Of a stretch of 64,000 nt of DNA, positions 32,834-41,873 are shown piece by piece. The position numbers and the translations under genes are program-made. The DNA comes from Burkholderiales bacterium (GTDB lineage Bacteria; Pseudomonadota; Gammaproteobacteria; Burkholderiales; Casimicrobiaceae), in contig JADZDD010000009.1 in NCBI GenBank assembly GCA_020851235.1, forward strand, positions 51,161 to 115,160, written 5' to 3'. The notes beneath the pieces are model-generated. The model saw only the letters and a list, made by a program, of their open reading frames with translations. It was not told the DNA's origin and did no database searches. Numbering within the stretch: position 1 is the first letter of the stretch; the number at the start of each line of letters is the position of its first letter.

Positions 32834-34795
32834 ATGGCAGACAGGCTCTTTGCGGCGTACACGCGGCGGATAGGCGCGCTCTTCGGCGTCGTCGGCCTCC
32901 TGGTCCTCGCCGGCTGCGGCGGCGGTAGCGGCGCGCCCAACAACCCCTACGAGCCCGAGCCGCCGGTGATCCCGCCGCCCTCCGTGCTTCCGACGGCCAT
33001 CACGGTCTACCCGGGAACCCCCGCCACGCTCACGATCACCGGCGGCGCGCCGCCGTTCCGTGCATTTTCCACCGACGCCACCGCGCTGCCGGTGAGCGCC
33101 AACGTCGCCGGTGACACGGTCGTGCTCGTCGCCAACCCGGTGACGGAATCGACCAAGGTCCAGGTCACCGTGCAGGACGCCCGTGGCCTCACGTCCACGC
33201 CCGTCGAAGTCGATGTGAAGCCGGCGCCGCTCCTGCCCTCGCTCATCACGATCACCGGCAACCCCGGCGCGGAGTGCCAGTCGACCGACAACACGGTGTG
33301 CTCGGGCGGCACCGGCACCGCCCGGGTCCGGGTGACCGGTGCGGGAGGCGTTGGGCTCAAGGGGCGCCAGGTCCGCTTCGATACGGTCCAGGGCAACTTC
33401 CAACTCGTCTCGACCAATCCGGCGCAGCCGCTCGTCACCACCTTCACCACGACGACCGACGCCAACGGCGATGCGGTGGTGATCCTCTCGGTTCCGGCCG
33501 ACACGCCGACGCAATCCGGGATCCTGCGGGCGACCGACGTCACCACCGGACAGCAGATCACCGGGAGCTTCCTCATCCAGCAGATGACCGTCGACGGCGC
33601 GGTCCTCTCCGTGTTGCCGCTCGGCACGACGACGATCACCGGGCCCGATACCGCCACCTGCTCGACCGGCGTGACGGTGACCTACTTCATCTTCGGCGGC
33701 ACGCCGCCGTACCGCGTGAACACGAACTTCCCGCAGGCGATCGCGATCGGCGGCGCGCCAGTGACCAAGAGCGGTGGCGCATTCACCGCCACGACCAACG
33801 GCACCTGCTTCGAGAACCTCACCTTCGTGATCACCGACGCCACGGGCCGCACGATCCCGTCCGGGTCGTATCCGCTCATCACCAACGAGCCGGGCGAGAG
33901 GGCGCCAACACCGCCGGTAACGCCGCTCGTCGTGACGCCCGGGGCGATCGCCAAGACGAACTGCGTGCCCGCCAATACGTTCCAGTTCCTGGGCACCGGC
34001 GGGGTCGCGCCGTATTCGGCCGTGGCCACCTCGAGCACGAGCCCGACCACGCCCGTGCTCTCGCCGCAAACCGGGCTCGCCGCGGGCCAGGCAGTGAACG
34101 TGAGCGGTCTCACTTCGCCGTCGACCACGACGATCACGCTCTTTGACAGCGCGAGCCCGCGCCAGTCCGGCTCGGTCACGATCGACTGCAGCGGCACGGT
34201 ACCGCCGCCGCCGCCGTCGGCACTCGTCGTCACGCCGCCGAGCTACAACTATGGCGGCGGCACCTGTGTGGGCCAGATGTCGTCGTTCAAGGTCACCGGG
34301 GGCACGCCGCCGTACACGGCGTTCGTGACGTCGGGCCAGACGGCCGCGATCATCAACCCGACCAACATCGCCGCTGCCGGAGGCTCGTTCGTCGTCTCCG
34401 GGCTCACCAACACGGTGGCGACGACCAACGTCACGGTGATGGACTCGGGCTCGCCGATCCTCCAGCAGGTGGTGAGCGTGAGCTGTCCGGCGCTTGCGGG
34501 CCTGACGGTGCAGCCGGCGAGCTACACGTACTCGGCCAATCCGACGCCACCCGCGCCGACGTGCGCCGCTGCGGTCTCGAACTTCGTGATCCAGGGCGGC
34601 ACGCCGCCGTACATGATCGCGTTCTCGGTTCCGGGCACGACGGGAACGATCAATCCGGCGTTGGTGACCGCTTCCGGCGGCGGCTTCTCGGTGACCAATC
34701 TCGCCAACACGCCGAAGGTGAATCAGATCACGATCACCGACTCGAACACGTCGCAGGCCGCGACGTCGGTCGTGCAAATCACCTGCAATCCGTAG
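32834..34795 (+). CDS. Lipoprotein with Ig-like and Cys-paired GGTPPY repeats
   Basis: The 653-residue protein has a type II signal peptide with lipobox LAGC (Cys28), so it should be lipid-anchored. Residues about 137-247 resemble a bacterial Ig-like (Big-1/invasin) domain with DANGDA. The C-terminal half consists of repeats of about 100 residues, each with a Cys, a GGTPPY or GGVAPY turn, and a closing Cys: pairs 377/452, 478/551 and 577/651 are spaced 73-75 residues apart; 276/325 is a shorter pair. The repeats suggest disulfide-stabilised beta-sandwich domains at the cell surface. Function is unknown; adhesion or pilus-related roles are only positional guesses. A terminator follows. Confidence 0.8.
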   Translation: MADRLFAAYTRRIGALFGVVGLLVLAGCGGGSGAPNNPYEPEPPVIPPPSVLPTAITVYPGTPATLTITGGAPPFRAFSTDATALPVSANVAGDTVVLVANPVTESTKVQVTVQDARGLTSTPVEVDVKPAPLLPSLITITGNPGAECQSTDNTVCSGGTGTARVRVTGAGGVGLKGRQVRFDTVQGNFQLVSTNPAQPLVTTFTTTTDANGDAVVILSVPADTPTQSGILRATDVTTGQQITGSFLIQQMTVDGAVLSVLPLGTTTITGPDTATCSTGVTVTYFIFGGTPPYRVNTNFPQAIAIGGAPVTKSGGAFTATTNGTCFENLTFVITDATGRTIPSGSYPLITNEPGERAPTPPVTPLVVTPGAIAKTNCVPANTFQFLGTGGVAPYSAVATSSTSPTTPVLSPQTGLAAGQAVNVSGLTSPSTTTITLFDSASPRQSGSVTIDCSGTVPPPPPSALVVTPPSYNYGGGTCVGQMSSFKVTGGTPPYTAFVTSGQTAAIINPTNIAAAGGSFVVSGLTNTVATTNVTVMDSGSPILQQVVSVSCPALAGLTVQPASYTYSANPTPPAPTCAAAVSNFVIQGGTPPYMIAFSVPGTTGTINPALVTASGGGFSVTNLANTPKVNQITITDSNTSQAATSVVQITCNP

Positions 34796-34814
34796 TCGCT
34801 CTCACCGCGCCCCC

Positions 34815-34850
34815 AAAGCCACGGCGGCCCTCCGGCCCCGTGGCTTTTTC
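34815..34850 (+). terminator. Intrinsic terminator after the lipoprotein gene
   Basis: A 10-bp stem AAAGCCACGG (34815-34824) / CCGTGGCTTT (34838-34847) with a 13-base GC-rich loop ends in a T run through 34849. It lies 19 bp beyond the lipoprotein stop and also faces aroB, so it may work for both converging genes. Confidence 0.8.
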
Positions 34851-34903
34851 GCGGGGGCGCCGGAATCCCGATCGGGACGGCAAGACGCCAGGGCGGCTCG
34901 CGC

Positions 34904-35992
34904 CTACGGCAGCACGTCGCGCAGGACTTCCGGCGGCACGTCGTGGCCGACGACCGCCCGTCCGAGTGCCTCCAGCAGCACGAAGCGGATGGTGCCGGCC
35001 TCGACCTTCTTGTCGCGGGCCATGAGATCGAGCCAGCGCGCGTGACCCAGCGCTGGCGGGCTCACGGGAAGCCGCGCGCGCGCGAGCAGATCGCGCAGGC
35101 GCCCGACATCCGGAGGCGCGAGCATGCCGAGGCGTGCCGATACTTCGGCGGCGAGGACCATGCCGGCCGCCACCGCCTCGCCGTGCAACCACTCGCCGTA
35201 GCCCAGCGCGTTCTCGATGGCATGGCCGAACGTGTGCCCGAAGTTGAGCACCGCCCGCTCGCCTTCCTCGCGCTCGTCGGCGGCCACGACCTGCGCCTTG
35301 ATGCGGCAGCTCGTCTCGATGGCGTGCGCGAGCGCCGCGCCGTCGCCGGCAAGGAGGGCGTCGAGATTCGTCTCGAGCCACGCGAAGAAGGCGGGATCGC
35401 GGATGGCGCCGTACTTCACGACTTCGGCGAGGCCGGCAGCGAGCTCCCGGGCGGGGAGTGTGGCGAGGCACGCGGTATCGATCAGCACCGCGCGCGGCTG
35501 ATGGAACGCGCCGATCATGTTCTTGCCGAGCGGATGATTGATCGCGGTCTTGCCGCCGACCGACGAGTCGACCTGCGCGAGGAGCGTCGTCGGCACCTGC
35601 ACGAACGGCATGCCGCGCTGGTAGATCGCCGCGGCAAAGCCCGCGAGGTCGCCGACGACCCCGCCGCCGAGCGCCACGACGAGCGTCTTGCGCTCGGCCC
35701 GTTGCTCGATGAGGCCGGTGAGGACGGCTTGCAGCGTCGCGAAGTCCTTGTGCGCCTCGCCGTCGGGAATTTCGATCGTCGCGGTGGCGATGCCGCGCGC
35801 GGCGAGACTCGCGCGCACGGGCTCGAGCCAGTGCGCGGCGACGACCGGATTGGTCACCACGATGGCACGACGCGCGCCGAGGGCGGCCACCATCGACCCC
35901 GTCTCGGCGAGGACGCCGCTGCCGATGCGGATGGGATAGCTGCGCGCGCCCAGGCCGACGGCGAGGACGCGGGGTTCAGGGGTCGAGGTCAT
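34904..35992 (-). CDS. aroB: 3-dehydroquinate synthase
   Basis: The 362-residue protein has the family core [14 protein letters not shown] (NAD loop), [18 protein letters not shown] and the zinc-binding segment [11 protein letters not shown] with E and H ligands. It cyclises DAHP to 3-dehydroquinate in the shikimate pathway. The start at 35992 lies 17 bases inside the end of aroK, indicating translational coupling. This aroK-aroB pairing downstream of pilQ is conserved across proteobacteria. Confidence 0.97.
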   Translation of the reverse strand: MTSTPEPRVLAVGLGARSYPIRIGSGVLAETGSMVAALGARRAIVVTNPVVAAHWLEPVRASLAARGIATATIEIPDGEAHKDFATLQAVLTGLIEQRAERKTLVVALGGGVVGDLAGFAAAIYQRGMPFVQVPTTLLAQVDSSVGGKTAINHPLGKNMIGAFHQPRAVLIDTACLATLPARELAAGLAEVVKYGAIRDPAFFAWLETNLDALLAGDGAALAHAIETSCRIKAQVVAADEREEGERAVLNFGHTFGHAIENALGYGEWLHGEAVAAGMVLAAEVSARLGMLAPPDVGRLRDLLARARLPVSPPALGHARWLDLMARDKKVEAGTIRFVLLEALGRAVVGHDVPPEVLRDVLP

Positions 35993-36563
35993 GATCGGGG
36001 ACGTCGGTGGCGTCGAACGTGCGCACGAGGCGCATGACCTCGCTGCGGTCCGATTCGACGACGTAGGTTGCGGTCTCGCGGTAGAGCGCGTCGCGTTGCC
36101 GGTACAGGTCGGCCAGACGCGCCAGGGGATCGGCGGTTTGCAGCAAGGGGCGGTTGCGGCTGTGCCGCAGGCGGGCCCAGAGCGTGACCGGCTCCGCGTG
36201 CAGGTAGATGACCGTGCCGTTGTCGCGCAGCCGGGCGCGATTGTTCGGCCGCAGGACGGCCCCACCCCCGGTCGACAGGACGATGTTGGCGAGCACGGCG
36301 AGGTCGGCGAGAACGTCCTCCTCGCGATCGCGAAAACCGGCCTCGCCCTCGATCTCGAAGATCGTCGGAATCGACACGCCGAGGCGCCGCTCGAGCTCGG
36401 TATCGGCGTCGACGAAGGGCTTGCGCAGGCGCCGGGCGAGCTGGCGCCCCAGCGTGGACTTGCCGGCACCCGGAAGTCCCACCAGAAACAAATTGCCCCG
36501 GCGAAGCGGCACCGGGGCAGGAGTGTCGATGGCGGCGTGGTCGCCGCCGGTCGTTCCGGTCAC
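35976..36563 (-). CDS. aroK: Shikimate kinase
   Basis: The 195-residue kinase has Walker A in [17 protein letters not shown], the shikimate-binding DADTELERR and [10 protein letters not shown] motifs, GGGAVLR, and a lid Arg-rich segment RNRPLL. It phosphorylates shikimate at the 3-position. I chose the GTG at 36563, which overlaps the pilQ stop as GTGA; an ATG at 36686 would add an unrelated 41-residue extension read from pilQ. The N-terminal 25 residues before the core are variable. Confidence 0.93.
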   Translation of the reverse strand: MTGTTGGDHAAIDTPAPVPLRRGNLFLVGLPGAGKSTLGRQLARRLRKPFVDADTELERRLGVSIPTIFEIEGEAGFRDREEDVLADLAVLANIVLSTGGGAVLRPNNRARLRDNGTVIYLHAEPVTLWARLRHSRNRPLLQTADPLARLADLYRQRDALYRETATYVVESDRSEVMRLVRTFDATDVPDHDLDP

Positions 36564-38779
36564 CGCACGGATGTTACCGTGTCCTTGACCACGCGCGGCG
36601 TGAGGAAGACGAGCAACTCGGCTTTTTCGCTCACGTTGCCCGTCTGCTTGAAGAGGTAACCCAGGATCGGGATGTTGCCCAGCCACGGCACCTGGGTGAC
36701 GTCGTTGCGGATCGTCTCCTCGTAGATGCCGCCGATGACCGCGGTATCGCCGTTGTTCACCGAGATCTGCGTGACGACGTTCTTGGTGTCGATCGACGGC
36801 ACCGAGAACCCGCCTCCCAACTGCACGTACTGCCCGATCGTGTCCTTGCGCACCTCGACGACCATGATGATCCGGCCGTCCGCGGTGATCTGCGGGGTGA
36901 CGTCCAGACGCAGCACCGCCTTCTTGAACTGGACGGTGGCCGGCGAATTGGCGCTCCCTGGCGTCACGTACGGAATCTCGGTGCCCTGCTCGATCGCCGC
37001 CTTCTGGTTGTCACCGGTCACCACCCGCGGACTCGACACGACCTTGCCGCGACCGTCGGCCTCGAGTGCGGACAGCTCCAGGTTGATGAGGTTGCCGCTG
37101 CCCAGGTTGATGAGGGTGAGTGCCAGCTGTCCCGCCGCATTGGCCACCGGAAGGTTGACGTTCAACTGCGGTGAATCGGAGTAACCCGCCCACGCGATTC
37201 CCGAGGCGAGCTCGAACGGGGTCTGCGTGCGCGTCTCGCGGGTCACGGTGTCGCCGCTCGTCGTCACGACCGGCTGCGTCGACAGCGATCCGCTCGAGCC
37301 CCCGGCGTAGCGCTTCTTGTTGAAGGTGAATCCGGTCTGCTGGCCGAAGCGCACGCCGAGCTGGCGGCTGAACGTGTCGCCGGCGATCACGATGCGGGCC
37401 TCGATCAGGACCTGCCGGATCGGCGTGTCGATCTGCCGGATGATCTTGCGCACTTCCTCCAGGCGCGACGCGGTATCGGTGACGAAGACGATGTTCGAGC
37501 GCGGATCGATGATCGCCACACCGCGCCGGCTGATGATCGAGCCCTGGCCGCCGGTGGTGGGCGTCTGGCCGGCGCCCGCACCGAACTGCTGCTGGCGGTT
37601 GCTCGTGATGAGACTCAAGACGTCGGCCGCCTTGATGTAGTTCAACTGGAACGACTCCGACACGAGCGGCTCGAGCTCGCCGATCTGGATCGCGTTCTCG
37701 AGCTGCTGCTTCTCCTTCAGCGCGAGTTCCTCGCGCGGCGCGATGAGCACGACATTGCCGTTCTTGCGCATGTCGAGGCCCTTGGTCTGCAGGATGATGT
37801 CGAGCGCCTGGTCCCAGGGAATGTCCTTGAGGCGCAGCGTGAGGTTGCCCTGCACGGTGTCGCTCGTGATGATGTTCAATCCCGTGAAGTCGGCGATCAC
37901 CTGCAGCACCGAGCGCACCTCGACGTTCTGGAAGTTGAGCGAGAGCTTCTCGCCCTTGTAGCCGCCGCGCGAGCCTTGAACGAGCTTGTTGGGGTCCTCG
38001 AGAATGGGCTTCACCTCGAGAATGAACCGGTTGTCGGTCTGGTAGGCCGAGTGTTCCCACAGGCCCTTGGGCTCGATCACCATCCGCGCGTTGCTGCCCT
38101 GCTGCGTGGTGTCGATCGTGATCACCGGCGTGCCGAAGTCGGCGACGTCGAGACGTCGCTCGAGATTGCGCGGCACCGACGTCTTCAGGAAGTCGACGAT
38201 GAGCGTTCGTCCCTGCTGGCGGATGTCGATGCCGGTCGAGCTGTCGGAGAGGTCGACGATGATCCGGCCCTCGCCGTTGCGCCCGCGCCGGAAATCGACG
38301 TCGCGCATCGCATGCTGGACCTCGCCGGGTCGTGCCTCGGCAAAGCGCTGGACGTTCTCGGCGCCGGGCTGCGCGATCGGCTGGTCGATGAGGGTGACGA
38401 TAACCGCATTGCCTTCGACGGCGGTGTCGAACGACTGCGGCCGGTTGAGGTTGAAGACCACCCGCGTGCGGTTGCCTGCCTGCACGATGTTGAAGCTGCG
38501 CAGCCCCGCCTCGTCGACCGGCTTGGTCGTCGCCCCGAGGCCGTTCGCGGTGTCGAGGAAGTCGAGCGCGATCCGCGGCGGGCTCGCGATCGAGAAGCTT
38601 GCCGGCGGATTGGCCGGCGGATTCTTGAGGTCGAAGCGCACGACGACACGCCCGGAAGTCGCCCGCGACACCGAGATGCCCTCGAGGCTGTTCGCCGACT
38701 GCGCTCCCGCGATCGGTGCGAGCAGCAGCGCGGCGAGCCCGATCACGAGCGCGCCACCGTGCCGCCACCACGTCCTCAT
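36560..38779 (-). CDS. pilQ: Type IV pilus secretin PilQ
   Basis: The 739-residue precursor has a signal peptide (ALLLAPIAGAQ), two AMIN domains in the first 250 residues that bind peptidoglycan, an STN/N0 domain (SLNFQNVEVRSVLQVIADFTGLNI), N1 and a C-terminal secretin domain ending in VPWLGNIPILGYLFK and ELLVFLTPRVV. It forms the outer-membrane channel for the pilus. The ATG at 38779 is preferred because GAGGGGAG lies just upstream; ATG 38809 overlaps the pilP stop but has a poorer signal peptide start. Confidence 0.96.
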   Translation of the reverse strand: MRTWWRHGGALVIGLAALLLAPIAGAQSANSLEGISVSRATSGRVVVRFDLKNPPANPPASFSIASPPRIALDFLDTANGLGATTKPVDEAGLRSFNIVQAGNRTRVVFNLNRPQSFDTAVEGNAVIVTLIDQPIAQPGAENVQRFAEARPGEVQHAMRDVDFRRGRNGEGRIIVDLSDSSTGIDIRQQGRTLIVDFLKTSVPRNLERRLDVADFGTPVITIDTTQQGSNARMVIEPKGLWEHSAYQTDNRFILEVKPILEDPNKLVQGSRGGYKGEKLSLNFQNVEVRSVLQVIADFTGLNIITSDTVQGNLTLRLKDIPWDQALDIILQTKGLDMRKNGNVVLIAPREELALKEKQQLENAIQIGELEPLVSESFQLNYIKAADVLSLITSNRQQQFGAGAGQTPTTGGQGSIISRRGVAIIDPRSNIVFVTDTASRLEEVRKIIRQIDTPIRQVLIEARIVIAGDTFSRQLGVRFGQQTGFTFNKKRYAGGSSGSLSTQPVVTTSGDTVTRETRTQTPFELASGIAWAGYSDSPQLNVNLPVANAAGQLALTLINLGSGNLINLELSALEADGRGKVVSSPRVVTGDNQKAAIEQGTEIPYVTPGSANSPATVQFKKAVLRLDVTPQITADGRIIMVVEVRKDTIGQYVQLGGGFSVPSIDTKNVVTQISVNNGDTAVIGGIYEETIRNDVTQVPWLGNIPILGYLFKQTGNVSEKAELLVFLTPRVVKDTVTSVR

Positions 38780-38805
38780 GTCGACTCCCCTCGAAACAGC
38801 GGCAC

Positions 38806-39345
38806 TCATCGTCTGGGCTCCTGTGATTTGCCATCGGCCGGCAGCAGCATCAACGTGCTGGATCGCTCGGCCCAGTCGCCGGCGCCGTCCTGAATCAGCT
38901 CTTTCAACTTGATCTCCCCTTCCCCAATACTGGTGATCACGCCGAAGTTCTGACCAAGGTGGTTGCCGGCGCGCACCTGGTACACGTCACGCTCGGGTGT
39001 GCGCACCAGGGCGAACATCGTCTTGTTCTTCTCGAGGGTGCCCACCATCGCCAGCGACTCCAGTGGGTACGCCTCGAGAGGCTCCTTCCGCCGCGTGAGA
39101 TCGGGGGCGAGTTTCGACGCGCTCTTGGTCGGTTCGATCTTGCGCGGCTTGAACGGGTCGGGCAGGTCGAAGGCGTTGTACGCAAACGGTTCGTAGGGCT
39201 TGATCTGGGGCAGCGGGTCGAGCTTGCCACGCGCACCCTTGCCCTGGTCGCGCATCCACGCGCGCAGATCCTCGTGCGTTTCGCCGCCGCACGCGGCCAA
39301 CAGGGTCGCCGCGACGAACACGACAAGCGCGCGCGGCGTGCTCAT
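38806..39345 (-). CDS. pilP: Type IV pilus assembly lipoprotein PilP
   Basis: The 179-residue protein has a lipobox LLAAC (Cys19) and the PilP beta-sandwich region (YPLESLAMVGTL, ALVRTPERDVYQVRAGNHLGQNFG). It sits in the periplasm anchored to the inner membrane and links the PilMNO platform to PilQ. The ATG at 39345 overlaps the pilO stop by four bases. Confidence 0.95.
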   Translation of the reverse strand: MSTPRALVVFVAATLLAACGGETHEDLRAWMRDQGKGARGKLDPLPQIKPYEPFAYNAFDLPDPFKPRKIEPTKSASKLAPDLTRRKEPLEAYPLESLAMVGTLEKNKTMFALVRTPERDVYQVRAGNHLGQNFGVITSIGEGEIKLKELIQDGAGDWAERSSTLMLLPADGKSQEPRR

Positions 39346-39971
39346 TTCTTCCCCTTCGCCTTGGCCTTGGCCGCGGCGCGCTGCTTCGCGATCTCCTCCT
39401 CGTCCAGATAGCGGAACGTCTTGGCGTCCGCATCCATGACGAGCTTGCCCTTGTCGTTGGTGATCGCGATGTCGTTCAACGTCACGATGCGCGGCAACTG
39501 CGCGATGTCGCTCGCGAATGCGCCCATGTCGTGATACGTGCCCGTGATGCGCAGGCGAATCGGGAGCTCGGCGTAGAAGTCGGCCATCTTCTCCTGCGCC
39601 GCCGGTCGGAAGAGCTCGAACTGGAGACCCCGGCCGAGCCCCGCCTGGTTGATGTCGGTCAAGAGGGCATCGATCTCGGAGCGATTCGGAAGCTGCTTGA
39701 CGAGCGCACCGAAGGACTGCTCGACCTCGGTCAACTGCTGCGCGTAGAGCTCGAAGTTGATCGCCTTGGCCTTCTTCTCGGTGTACTGCGCCTTGAGCTT
39801 GACCTCCTCGGCCTGTGCGGTCTCGAGTGTGGTCCACTGCTCCTGCCAGTCGAGGAAATAGCCGAGCGCGACGATCACGGCAACGATGCCGACGAGAAAA
39901 AGCACCTTCGGCAGTACCGGCCAGCTGCCGACGTTGCGCAGGTTGAGGTTGCGTAGCTCGTCGAGATTCAT
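39342..39971 (-). CDS. pilO: Type IV pilus inner-membrane platform protein PilO
   Basis: A 209-residue bitopic protein with a short cytoplasmic N-terminus, one membrane helix at about 24-42, a coiled-coil stretch (TLETAQAEEVKLKAQYTEKKAK) and a ferredoxin-like periplasmic domain. PilO heterodimerises with PilN. It overlaps pilN (ATGA at 39968-39971) and pilP by four bases each. The C-terminus is a Lys/Ala tail. Confidence 0.95.
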   Translation of the reverse strand: MNLDELRNLNLRNVGSWPVLPKVLFLVGIVAVIVALGYFLDWQEQWTTLETAQAEEVKLKAQYTEKKAKAINFELYAQQLTEVEQSFGALVKQLPNRSEIDALLTDINQAGLGRGLQFELFRPAAQEKMADFYAELPIRLRITGTYHDMGAFASDIAQLPRIVTLNDIAITNDKGKLVMDADAKTFRYLDEEEIAKQRAAAKAKAKGKK

Positions 39972-40630
39972 GCGGCCCTCTTGCCCGCGGGCAGCGCGGC
40001 CTTGGCCTTCGCCGGTGCACCCGGTGCCGGTGCCTTGACCGGTTCCCCGGCGCCGACGGGGGCCGCGCGCTTGACCATGAAGTTCAGGATGAATTCGTTG
40101 ATCGTGAGGCCACGCGCCGGCGGAACCCCCGGCGCGGGAACGAGCTTGATCTCGACCAACTCGGGGTTGCCGAGCCACGGCGAGGATTCGATGTTGCGCA
40201 TCAGCGTCGACACCCGGGCATTGGACTGGGCGTAGCCGGAAATCGTCACCTTCGATCCGACCTGCTTGACGCTCTTGATGTAGATCCCGTCGGGAAGCTG
40301 GCGGACCAGCTGGTCGAAAAGGTGCACCGCCTCGCTGCGATTGGCCTGCAGCGTCTCGACCACCTGCTTGCGCGCGAGGACCGCCTGGATCTGGTCACGG
40401 AGGCGGTCGATCTCCTTGATCTGTTCGTCGAGCTTGGCGATCTCGGTTTTCAGGAGCTGGTTGCGACTGCGCTGGTTCTCGATCTGGGCATTGAGCAGGC
40501 CGTGGACGAGTGCCACGACCCCGAGCGCCAGCACCGCGAGCGAAATGGCGAGCGAGATGAACTGCCGCTGCCGGGCCTGGCGCTTTTGCTCCCGGTGCGG
40601 GAGCAGGTTGATGCGGACGGCGGCGGCCAT
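39968..40630 (-). CDS. pilN: Type IV pilus inner-membrane platform protein PilN
   Basis: The 220-residue protein begins with the conserved INLLPHRE motif (residues 7-14) that docks into PilM, followed by a membrane helix at about 24-46, a coiled coil and a periplasmic ferredoxin-like domain (LPDGIYIKSVKQVGSKVTISGYAQSNARVSTLMRNIE). The last 35 residues are an Ala/Pro/Lys tail, longer than usual. It begins directly after the pilM stop. Confidence 0.95.
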   Translation of the reverse strand: MAAAVRINLLPHREQKRQARQRQFISLAISLAVLALGVVALVHGLLNAQIENQRSRNQLLKTEIAKLDEQIKEIDRLRDQIQAVLARKQVVETLQANRSEAVHLFDQLVRQLPDGIYIKSVKQVGSKVTISGYAQSNARVSTLMRNIESSPWLGNPELVEIKLVPAPGVPPARGLTINEFILNFMVKRAAPVGAGEPVKAPAPGAPAKAKAALPAGKRAA

Positions 40631-41722
40631 TTACTCGAAGCTCCGCAAGGCGAGACCGGTGGCGACGAGGAGCATCGGCGCGTCCTGCGCGAGCTGCCGC
40701 GGACGGATCCGCTCCGACGCCTGCATCGCGGCGAACGGGTTGGCGACGACCGTCGGCACCCCGGCCCGCTTGGTCACGAGGTCATCGATGCCCGGAAGCG
40801 CCGCGCAACCCCCGGCGAGCACGACGTGGTCGACCTGATTGTGCGAGGTCGACGTGAAGAAGAACTGCAGGGCCCGGGTCACCTCCAGGGCGAGCGTCTC
40901 CATGAACGGTTGCAACACATCGCTGTCGTAGTTCTCCGGGAGCCCCTGGTTCTTCTTGGCCGACTCGGCCTCTTCCGGCGAGAGGTTGAACGCGCGTTGG
41001 ATGTCCTGCGTGAGCTGGTTGCCGCCGAACGCCTGGTCACGGGAGAACAGAAACTGATTGTTGCGCAAGACATAGAAGTGCGTGATGTGGGCGCCGATGT
41101 CGACCAGGGCGATGTTCTGGTCGCGGCCATTGGCGGGCAGCGACGGCGCGATGAGGCTGAACACCTCCTGGGTGGCGTACGACTCGACGTCCATGAGTCG
41201 CGGCTTCAGGCCCGCCGACTCCGCAATGGCGACCCGGTCCTCGACCTTCTCCTTGCGCGAGGCCGCAATGAGGACCTCGACCTCGTCGGGATTGTTCGGA
41301 GCGGGACCGAGCGTCTGGAAATCGAGATTCACCTCGTCCAGCGCGAAGGGGATGTACTGGTTCGCCTCGGCTTCGACGGTGAGCTCGAGCTCTTCTTCCT
41401 TCTGCCCGGCCGGGACGATGATTTTCTTGGTGATGACCATGGCCGCCGGCAGCGCCATGGCAATATTGCGGTTGCGACTGCCCAGTCGCTTCCAGCCGCG
41501 CTTGAGGACGTCGCTCACCTGATCGAGATTGGCGATGTTGCCGTCGGTGACGGTGTCCTTGGGGAGCGGCTCTATGGCGTAGCGCTCGAGTCGAAACGTG
41601 CCCTTTCCCGCCTGCGCGAGTTCGATGAGCTTGATCGAGGTCGAGCCGATATCCACTCCGATGAGTGCAGGGGCCTTGGCTTTGAAGATGTCGAAGGCAC
41701 TACCGAATTTTTCGGCGAGCAT
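40631..41722 (-). CDS. pilM: Type IV pilus actin-like ATPase PilM
   Basis: The 363-residue cytoplasmic protein has the actin/FtsA fold: phosphate loops GVDIGSTSIKLIEL and ALVDIGAHITHFYV and the adenosine motif VVLAGGCAALPGI. It binds the PilN N-terminus at the membrane. The ATG at 41722 is chosen because AGGTG lies six bases upstream; ATG at 41737 adds only five residues. It is the first gene of pilMNOPQ-aroKB and is divergent from the PBP1A gene. Confidence 0.95.
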   Translation of the reverse strand: MLAEKFGSAFDIFKAKAPALIGVDIGSTSIKLIELAQAGKGTFRLERYAIEPLPKDTVTDGNIANLDQVSDVLKRGWKRLGSRNRNIAMALPAAMVITKKIIVPAGQKEEELELTVEAEANQYIPFALDEVNLDFQTLGPAPNNPDEVEVLIAASRKEKVEDRVAIAESAGLKPRLMDVESYATQEVFSLIAPSLPANGRDQNIALVDIGAHITHFYVLRNNQFLFSRDQAFGGNQLTQDIQRAFNLSPEEAESAKKNQGLPENYDSDVLQPFMETLALEVTRALQFFFTSTSHNQVDHVVLAGGCAALPGIDDLVTKRAGVPTVVANPFAAMQASERIRPRQLAQDAPMLLVATGLALRSFE

Positions 41723-41873
41723 GGCGCACCTGGGCAAAGTGCTGACAAACTACATTAAACTCTGGCAGCAAGTATGTACGTTGTCAATTTGTTTCCCGGC
41801 AGGAGCGTTTCCCCCGCGGGCCTCGTTACAACACACCGGCATTAATGCCTCCTGACGCAATTTTTATTCCCTT
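41723..41873. promoter_or_regulatory. Divergent promoter region between pilM and mrcA
   Basis: The 151-bp spacer is AT-rich. On the minus strand TTGACA (41787-41782) is a perfect -35, but the -10 at 17 bp is poor (CAGAGT). A perfect 12-bp palindrome GGCATTAATGCC (41838-41849) lies 24 bp before the mrcA GTG and may be an operator. No clear plus-strand promoter was recognised. Confidence 0.45.

Noticed and set aside
41759..41787. TTGACA as a full sigma-70 promoter for pilM
   Set aside because: The -35 is perfect but every spacing from 16 to 18 gives a poor -10, so it is mentioned only as part of the spacer.
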